DNA of 64,000 bases from Rutpela maculata. Its lineage: Eukaryota > Arthropoda > Insecta > Coleoptera > Cerambycidae. This document shows, piece after piece, positions 57,384-64,000 of the stretch. The stretch spans positions 130,060,677 to 130,124,676 of the forward strand of contig OW386290.2 in NCBI GenBank assembly GCA_936432065.2. Direction: 5' to 3'. Each line of letters opens with the position of its first letter. The stretch's first letter is position 1. A program made the position numbers and the translations under genes. The notes beneath the pieces are model-generated. The model was not told the DNA's origin. It did no database searches and saw nothing but the letters and a program-made list of their open reading frames with translations.

Positions 57384-59409
57384 TGTAGAAGAACGCACTA
57401 CCGGGCGTCAAAATGACGCGACACCAATTTATTTCTCAGGGGGCGCCAGTCGCGTATTACCCCGTTCTTCTACCTCCCAGGCGGGTTCGAGATAAGATGC
57501 ACTTCGGTAGCCGAGTAATGGGACCAAGGCGGCACTACCACAGATCGGAAACTACGCTCTCTCTGGACCCGAATTCCCTCGTTAGGGATTTAGGCACCTC
57601 TTAATTTCCTGAATTTTTGCATAAAAAAATCCCAACCGAAGAATTTCTCTGCGGAGGGATTAGTTTTGGTACGCGAAAATCACGTTTTGGTCCATTAATA
57701 ACGGAATATATTTCTCAAAAAACGCATAAAAAAATCCCTATCAAACCTTCGTAAAGCAACCAGAAGGTCGAACGTTAATGCGAATTAACTCGACACATCC
57801 GGCTTTCTCTACGAAAGTTCCAGGGATTATAGACCGTCAACAGGCCTCAAGATCAATTAAGAAATATTAGTTCAAAGAATCCGTTTATTTAACAGAATTG
57901 GTTATACAAAATTCTCAAGAAAGAATCGTGCCTTCCCCAATCAAGGTAGTGACTTTCAGACCATACAAGCGAGAGCGCTCACGCTAACGATCGATTAGGT
58001 AGAAAAGATTCATACGTACCTTCTCAAAATCAAAATGTGAGTTTTTAGAATCATTTCAGACTCTGGGTAAATGAATAATTAAGGCTGACTGAAATTAACT
58101 TAAAAAAAGTTTTACTAAATGAATTTAGTTTCGCTAGAGACTACCTAGCTTTAAAGTTCTTGTATCGTGGAGATTCACGTACTCAAACACATTCAGAGGA
58201 CTTATTACTGCATAAGTTGAGTGGCGTTCGATCAGTCCACGACTTACTAACCCTTATCACAGTCGATTCATAATATCGATTTGGCAGCGTCTCACCTTCG
58301 AGCGACTATTAGGCAAAATTGAATTTTTTGATTTTTATGCACAAGGCGTTTTCCTCTATAACTTTGTCATTTGAAAAGCCCCGTTATTGGCTTTTCTACC
58401 ATCGCTTTGTCTGGACTACTCAACGCGCTCGACCAAATTGCGAGCCGCTGGGTCAATCCAAACTCTTTCCATGCGAGAAACCGGCCTTGTACATGTGCAT
58501 TGATTTTTATCAATTTTTGCTTATCGGCACTACGCCGGCTTTGACAAAATCTTCTATTTTGCCTTTTGGATGCAGTGCATCGTTAAAATTTTATGCTCAT
58601 ACTTTAGAATTGTGCTTTCAATGATCGTACCTCAAAGGTCAATGTCTTTGGTTGAGGAATAAAAAATAAAAAATAATTTAAAGTATATTTTCGTGGTACT
58701 TTTTAAACTGACTTCGTGGTACTTTTGAAAAATCCAGTTTAAGACCAATTTTAGCGTACTTTTGAAAAATCGATTTTCGAGCCAAATTTCAAGGTACTTT
58801 TGAAAAACTAATCTGCGGGTGAAATTTTGGCGTACTTTTGAAAAATCGATTTTCAAGCCAAATTTCAAGGTACTTTTGAAAAGTTAATCCGCGGGTGAAA
58901 TTTTGGTGTACTTTTGAAAAATTGATTTTCAAGCCAAATTTCAAGGTACTTTTGAAAAGTTAATCTGCGGGTGAAATTTTGGCGTACTTTTGAAAAATCG
59001 ATCTTCAAGCCAAATTTCAACGCAGTTTTGAAAAATTAGTCTGCAAGTGAAACTTTGGCGTACTTTCGATAAATCGATTCCTGGGCCAGATTTTGACGCC
59101 CTTCCAAAAATATTATTTTTCAAAGTCCAATTTATGGTACCTTTGAAAAAGTATACTATTCATAAATCTTTGTCATTATATACTTCTACTCTGATATTCT
59201 GAACCAAAAACATTTTTCCTAAGTGAAAATTCGGTGTTTCTTCGAATTTTCGCCTGGTCATTTCCAACGCCTTATAGAACCCAAAACGGTCCTTGTGGAC
59301 TGATCTGCGCCTCTGCAGACTCCCAAAAATGTCTTTAAATGAAATTTTTGCCTAAGTCGAATTTTGATTATGTCTTCAACTTAGGACGATTTTGGAGAGT
59401 TCTACAACA
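57384..59409 (-). repeat. 5' LTR
   Basis: 2,026 bases. Against the 3' LTR I found one difference: A at 57588 where the other LTR has G at 49408. Unusually long for a gypsy-type LTR. It contains the five-unit 76-bp repeat (about 58754-59130). Confidence 0.95.
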
Positions 59410-59413
59410 TTCT

Positions 59414-61067
59414 CACCACATGTACAATAAAATTGTATCCAGTACTCACCCTACACTAGACGAAGCTTGATGAAATTATTACGGAACCACAGCCGAGCTA
59501 TTCCTTGTAATTTTAGAAGGACTTCATAGAAATTTCTTGAACATATATAAAAAAAAAATACAAATTGAGAATCTCCTTTTTTTTTAAATTTTTTAAAGTT
59601 GCTTTTATCCACGTCAATTGGGAGCCGAAATTTGATATTTTTTATGTGTTACCTATTTGTAAACAAACTAAATAATATACTAGCTAAAATATTGCACTAA
59701 ACATTTCCTAATGTTTAAAACTCTTTGCTGAACATGTTACAATTTATTTAGTCACATAAATTGTTGGAAATTTATCGACTTGAAGTTGCCCGACAGCGCG
59801 TCGAAACGGTATTACGCACACGGCCTACTCCCGCAGTCTAAGACACTCGAGCACTCGCTCGAGCGTTTTCATGGCGTAACAAAAACTTGCTTTATTACCC
59901 TTCAATTTCATAGTATCACGATGCTTTTTTCCTCTAAAGCAATTGTTTTTTTTGTAGACTTTTGTTTTATTGCCAAATTTTAAAATAAACTATTCATTTC
60001 AATAATAGTGGAAAAATCTCAAACAAAAATTTTACCCTCTATTTTTTCTTAATCGCTCTATTAGCAAATGAAGTTACCTTGCTGTAAGTGTCAGAGTTTC
60101 TGAGGAATTAAACATTTAAATTAAATACATCATCTTATAAACGTTTGGACGCAAACTTTCATATCTTCGAAAATATTGTAAATTTTACATAAAATAAAAG
60201 AAATCAAGCTTATCCTTAATCTACAAGCTATCTTATTCATCTTTAGCATTTTTTCGTTTAATAAAATAATTTTCGAGTTATTCAACGAGATACTTGAGAC
60301 TTGAGATACATTTTTTCTTAAGCTAAAATGACAATTTCCAAGTCGTCATAACTACATAAGACTATCAATTTATATGAAAAATTGCATAGAACCTTTTTTT
60401 CTCAAAAGGCCATGGCAGGTTAAGATAAATATCCGTGCCCTTGCAACATGTTTGCGTGTGGTTCCTTCCAGTGATGTATCTTTGCATAAGATACTACCAA
60501 AAAAAGTTTTGACCTCAAAAACTTCATAATATCTGGGATTTTTTTTTCGAAAATACGAAAAAAAAATTTTTTTCTTAATCAAGTGAACCAATTTGTTTGT
60601 ATTTCACATATATTGTAAATCTATTTGTGAAAATTTATTAATGATATTTTCAGGAAATTTTTTCACGAAGAAAAAAATACTTGATGCTTTTGAATTTTTT
60701 CAAAAATTTAAATATGTACTTACAGGTTAGAGACACCAACCATTTTTTAATTAATTATACATCATACAATAAGCTACAACATATATTTTTCACAAAACTC
60801 TATCGAAAGTAGTCAAATTGAAAAAGATAATGTCAGGAACATAAAGGAATTTTAATGTCATGAGCGTATGAAGAACATTATGAAGCTTTTAGCTTTAATT
60901 CAGTGCCTAAGTCCTTAAAAGATGTTTTGACGTTTTATTTTGTTTAATTTTCTGCTCTGAATTAATTTTTTAATATTGCACAAGAGGAATTTATGGAACT
61001 GATAATTCGAGGTTTTGCCGGATGCGCCGGGTGTAACAACATGTCTTTAATTTTCATATTTTGAAGT
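59414..61067. other. AT-rich flank of the LTR element
   Basis: No gene recognised. TACACTAGACGAAGCTTGATG at about 59450 resembles TACCCTAGACGTAACTTGATG at about 32303, perhaps scraps of one repeat. Small open frames (59780-59983; 60591-60370 on the minus strand) are not supported. Confidence 0.4.
60554..60695 (+). repeat. Inverted repeat arm flanking the 61-63 kb LINE (left)
   Basis: TTTTTTTCTTAATCAAGTGAACC, ATTTCACATAT.TTGTAAATCTA and TTTTCAGGAAATTTTTTCA are repeated in inverse at 63495-63625 with about 90% identity. Non-coding. Confidence 0.75.
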
Positions 61068-61071
61068 TCAT

Positions 61072-61114
<43 letters not shown>

Positions 61115-63225
61115 GATACAACCACCCAACAGATAGCCAATTAAAGGGTGGGAATGTTACACTAGAAAGCACTAACAGTATAAATGTTATATGTACTAAA
61201 TACACAATACGTCACAGAAGAAACAAAACACAAATATTATACTAAGAGAAGCTGACTTAAAATATATATATACACAACATATACATATCACATTACGCCA
61301 AAAACATGTAAACGATAATACGAGGAATGGGATTATACGCATATTCGTTTTATACGGATAGTAATCTTTTAATTGAGGCAGGACTACAATTAAATATATC
61401 AAGCTCATTTTGCAGAGAATTATAATTTTTACACATAAAATGTATTGATGAAAGTTTTAGTAAATTGGTTCGGGGAGTAGCAAGATAAAATGTTTCACGA
61501 TTTCTGCTTTCTATACGAGGTACAGGAAGACACAGTTGCTCCAAAATAGATGGGCAATCAACCATATTGTAAATAATTTTATGTAGGAAAATTATAGAGT
61601 GTGCTATCCTCCTATTTTCTAGACTCGACATATCAAATCATTGTAACATGAAGTTTTGTGAATAACCAATTGTGGGATAATCACCATCTTCAATAAAACA
61701 CAAATACTTAACAAAACGGCGCTAAATTTTTTCAATACTTTTTATATAGGTAGCATATCCCGGGGACCATACCAGCGAGCAATATTCTAATTTTGATCGC
61801 ACAAAGGAATAGTACAGTAATTTCATAATGTCCGTATTATTAAAACCCTTACAATTCCTTATTATAAATTCTAGGCTTTTTAAAGCTGATGATACAGTTA
61901 AATTTACATGTTCATTGAAACTTAAACTTCTGTCAAAGGTCATTCCCAGATCTTTAATTGTCTTTGTAACTCCTGATTATTTAAATGGTAATTATTATTA
62001 ACATGATTGCGGGCTCTACAAAATGTAAACGCGCTACATTTAGATACATTGAGAGGTAATTGATTTAGTAGACACCAATCATTTATATTATTCAAGTTAT
62101 TTTGAAGCTTGTCACAATCTTCCTCAGTTTCAATTACATAATAGATTTTTAAGTCATCCGCATATAACAGACTTTCAAGGTCAATATTTGTGATAATGTC
62201 ATTAATAAAAATGTTAAAAAAAGTGGTCCCAGTACAGATCCTTGAGGGACCCCTGAACTAGCCAAAAGGTCGAATGACCTGAAACCATGGTATTCTACAT
62301 ACTGCCGCCTATTTTCTAAATACGAGGTAATTAAATCTAATAGTGCCACTGATAGTCCGAATTTGCTAAGCTTTTGTATCAGAATACCATGGTCCAGGCG
62401 CTCAAACGCCTTGGAAAAATCCGTATAGATAATATCAACCTGTTTGTTATCATCCAGTTTTTCAGAAACATATTGCGTGATACAGGTGAGGTTTGTTTCA
62501 GTGGATCTGCCAGATACAAATCCATGTTGATTTGTTACAATCTGACCTTGTACGTGCCTTGTTAGTGGCATACTCAAGGTAAATTCAAAAACTTTCGCAA
62601 AATTGCAGATGATTGTTATTGGCCTATAGTTCTCCGCATTATTTTTGTTGTCTTTTTTATACACTGGACATAAACGAGAATATTTTCACACATCAGGAAA
62701 TGTTTGCGATTTTAGGGGTAGATTAAAAATGATTGTAAGTGGTCGAGCAAAAATGTGTGCACAATCCTTTACTATAAAGGCAGGTATATTATCTGGTCCC
62801 TTGGTGAATTTAGGTTTAATTTTCTTGAGAGATTTCAGCACGTCCATTTCCGAAAACGTTGTTACACATAAATTATTACTATTTGCCTCACAGCAGGGGG
62901 GGGGGGGGGGTATTTATTACTATTGGTATTAGGATTTAAATAAGCTGCTTGAAAGACGGTCGCAAATGCATTAACAATATTTTGAGGATTTGTATGTTGA
63001 ACATTATTATATAAAATATTGTCTGGAATCGAGGAACATCTTTTTTTACTATTTACATACGACCAAAATTTTTTCGGATCATTTTTAATGTTACCTTGTA
63101 TATTCAATAAATAATTGTCATGTGTTTGTTTCACATCCTGTTTAATTTTCTCTCTTATATTCCTAAATTCATTATAATGATCATCGTTTTTTGTTTGTTT
63201 ATATTTTTTTCTAATAGTCATGCTA
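61068..63225 (-). mobile_element. 5'-truncated LINE with nearly intact RT
   Basis: Minus-strand element. The 3' end is an AAAT-type tandem tail (ATTT repeated at 61069-61113 on the plus strand). The coding part starts at a 5' truncation near 63225, in the linker before the RT. The RT carries YRPITI, YTDFSKAFERLDH (motif A), SSGVPQGSVLGPLF (motif B) and LLYADDLKIYY (motif C, both catalytic D present). The C-terminal part has FVRSKLEYCSLVWSPGY and FLHKIIYNMVDCPSIL. Family resemblance: Jockey/CR1 superfamily without RNase H; exact clade not assigned. Related, older fragments lie at 4.9-6.0 and 39.1-39.6 kb. Confidence 0.85.
61350..63221 (-). pseudogene. LINE ORF2, frameshifted but with all RT motifs
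   Basis: The pieces in order are 63221-62862 (linker, KQTHDNYLLNI, KFWSYVNSKKRC), 62664-62149 (RT motifs A and B), then YADD in another frame, 61943-61722 (LEYCSLVWSPGY) and 61631-61350 (C-terminus). Breaks seen: a run of 14 G at about 62897-62910, which also encodes an odd proline run; a TGA in place of the Trp expected after FPDV near 62690; and a one-base shift in a 7-base A/T run at 62216-62222 between motif B and the YADD box. The homopolymer breaks could be old mutations or sequencing errors; the TGA is a substitution. Confidence 0.8.
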
Positions 63226-63325
63226 TATTATTGGGCCATTCAAAAAATACGCTTTCAGAGGGGAGGGAAAAATGTGACAAAATGAACGATAGGAGGGTAT
63301 ATGAAAAGTTCTCACAAAAAAATGG

Positions 63326-63972
63326 AAAATAACTTATATTTAGTAATTCAATTTCGTTATCTCGAGACAATCTATTCAACAGAATTAATTTTAATCGGAT
63401 CGGGAAAGTTTGCAGACGAATGGTCATTTAAAGGGGTGTTTCACAAATGTTGCAAGCGTAAATAATATTAAGAGTAATAACGTTCTTAAAAAATCAAAAA
63501 ATTAATTTTTTTTCTTCATGAAAAAATTTCCTGAAAATATTATTAATAAATTGTCACGAGTAGATTTACAACATATGTGAAACGCAAATAAATTGGTTCA
63601 CTTGATTAAGAAAAAAAACTAAAGAACTAATCAAAAACACTGTAAAATTGGTTTTAATGACATGGCATTGGCTTTAACGCCACTGTCGTGTCAAAACAAA
63701 AACTATGATAAATAAAAGGCATGTTAAATATGATTTTTCATTTTGAGGTTAAATACAATGTTAAAATTGGCCAATTAAGAACGTTATTACTCTTAATAGT
63801 ACCTACGCTTATGACATTATGAAACACTCCATTAAACGAACGTTCGTCTGCAAACCTCCCCCCTCATCAAACTTAAAAATACATTCTATTGAATAGATTG
63901 CCACGAGAAAACGAAATTGAAATTTGATTCATATGACAACCTTTCTAAATTATTAAAACCTCAAGTTATTTT
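63326..63972. repeat. Foldback element, ~650 bp
   Basis: The left arm 63326-63492 pairs in inverse with 63767-63972. Shared words: AAAATAACTT, CAATTTCGTT, GCAATCTATTCAA-like, GTTTGCAGACGAA, GGTGTTTCA..AATGT and ATTAAGAGTAATAACGTTCT. The spacer contains the inverse copy of the 60.55-kb repeat (63495-63625). No coding content. Confidence 0.8.
63495..63625 (-). repeat. Inverted repeat arm (right), pairs with 60554-60695
   Basis: Inverse copy of the repeat to the left of the LINE, here lodged inside the foldback element. The pair spans the LINE, but because this arm is internal to another element I take the two as separate insertions of the same repeat family. Confidence 0.7.
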
Positions 63973-64000
63973 ACTATTATATTATCTGTATGTTTTATAT

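Larger units (their letters stand above)
49204..59409 (-). mobile_element. Complete Ty3/gypsy LTR retrotransposon, young
   Basis: 10,206 bases on the minus strand. It has two LTRs of 2,026 bases (57384-59409 is the 5' LTR, 49204-51229 the 3' LTR), ends TGTTGTAG...TTCTACA, and a 4-bp target duplication TTCT at 49200-49203 and 59410-59413. The PBS is directly next to the 5' LTR and a polypurine tract next to the 3' LTR. Gag (57333-56119) and pol (to 52655) are open, with pol in the -1 frame. Domain order PR-RT-RNase H-IN identifies Ty3/gypsy. No envelope gene is present; the region between pol and the 3' LTR (51242-52654) holds a tandem array. The intact frames and near-identical LTRs indicate recent insertion. 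A solo LTR (23.4 kb) and an old remnant (36.4 kb) show that the family has a history here. Confidence 0.95.

Noticed and set aside
63495..63625. 60.55 and 63.5 kb arms as terminal repeats of one large element around the LINE
   Set aside because: The right arm lies inside another foldback and the LINE has its own tail and truncation, so two insertions of one repeat family are simpler.

Overview
The window reads as repeat-rich, AT-rich genomic DNA from an arthropod, most likely an insect. Reasons: no operon-like gene packing, decayed LINEs with insect-type domains, mariner-type DNA transposons with TA target sites, a Ty3/gypsy LTR element primed by tRNA-Lys, a 5S-rRNA-like retroposon, and long spacers of simple AT-rich sequence. 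The order cannot be fixed from sequence alone. I found no convincing single-copy host gene, tRNA gene or CRISPR array. Almost everything that can be read as protein is transposon-derived.

Layout. 1-6.5 kb: small foldback repeat, a retroposon tail, a ~300-bp tandem repeat, three decayed LINE fragments and a small foldback. 6.5-11 kb: a CR1-like LINE on the minus strand (PHD/zinc-knuckle ORF1, endonuclease/RT ORF2, ATT-type tail), abutting a second LINE remnant. 11.7-14.2 kb: a unit with inverted ends enclosing a decayed gene of a family I call 'GCDT' (see below). 14-23 kb: mostly non-coding with several foldbacks, a SWIM zinc-finger remnant and a second GCDT tail. 23.4-25.4 kb: a solo LTR with 4-bp target duplication. 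25.5-30.6 kb: a TA-flanked MITE, a foldback, a complete but dead mariner-like element with TA duplication, and a second inverted-repeat unit carrying a GCDT gene. 33-42.5 kb: another mariner-like transposase remnant, an old LTR remnant, two further GCDT fragments and two LINE fragments. 42.8-43.9 kb: exact 480-bp tandem duplication. 45.5 kb: 5S-derived SINE. 48.1-49.2 kb: LINE endonuclease remnant and a retroposon tail. 49.2-59.4 kb: a young, apparently complete Ty3/gypsy LTR retrotransposon on the minus strand. 61-63.2 kb: a nearly intact 5'-truncated LINE. 63.3-64 kb: a foldback.

The LTR element has all parts needed to read its cycle: TTCT target duplication, two 2,026-bp LTRs with one difference seen, PBS matching tRNA-Lys, polypurine tract, gag, and pol in the -1 frame reached at a T TTA AAT slippery site beside the gag stop. 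There is no env; its place holds a ~135-bp tandem array.

The most interesting signal is the GCDT family: remnants at five places in 64 kb, in two of them lying between inverted repeats of a few hundred bases. Its motifs (acidic pair, D-x-D-like, GCDT, Cys-rich tail) resemble a PIN/XPG-type nuclease core. I infer that it is a gene carried by a DNA transposon lineage, possibly beside a SWIM-domain gene. This needs database work to establish.
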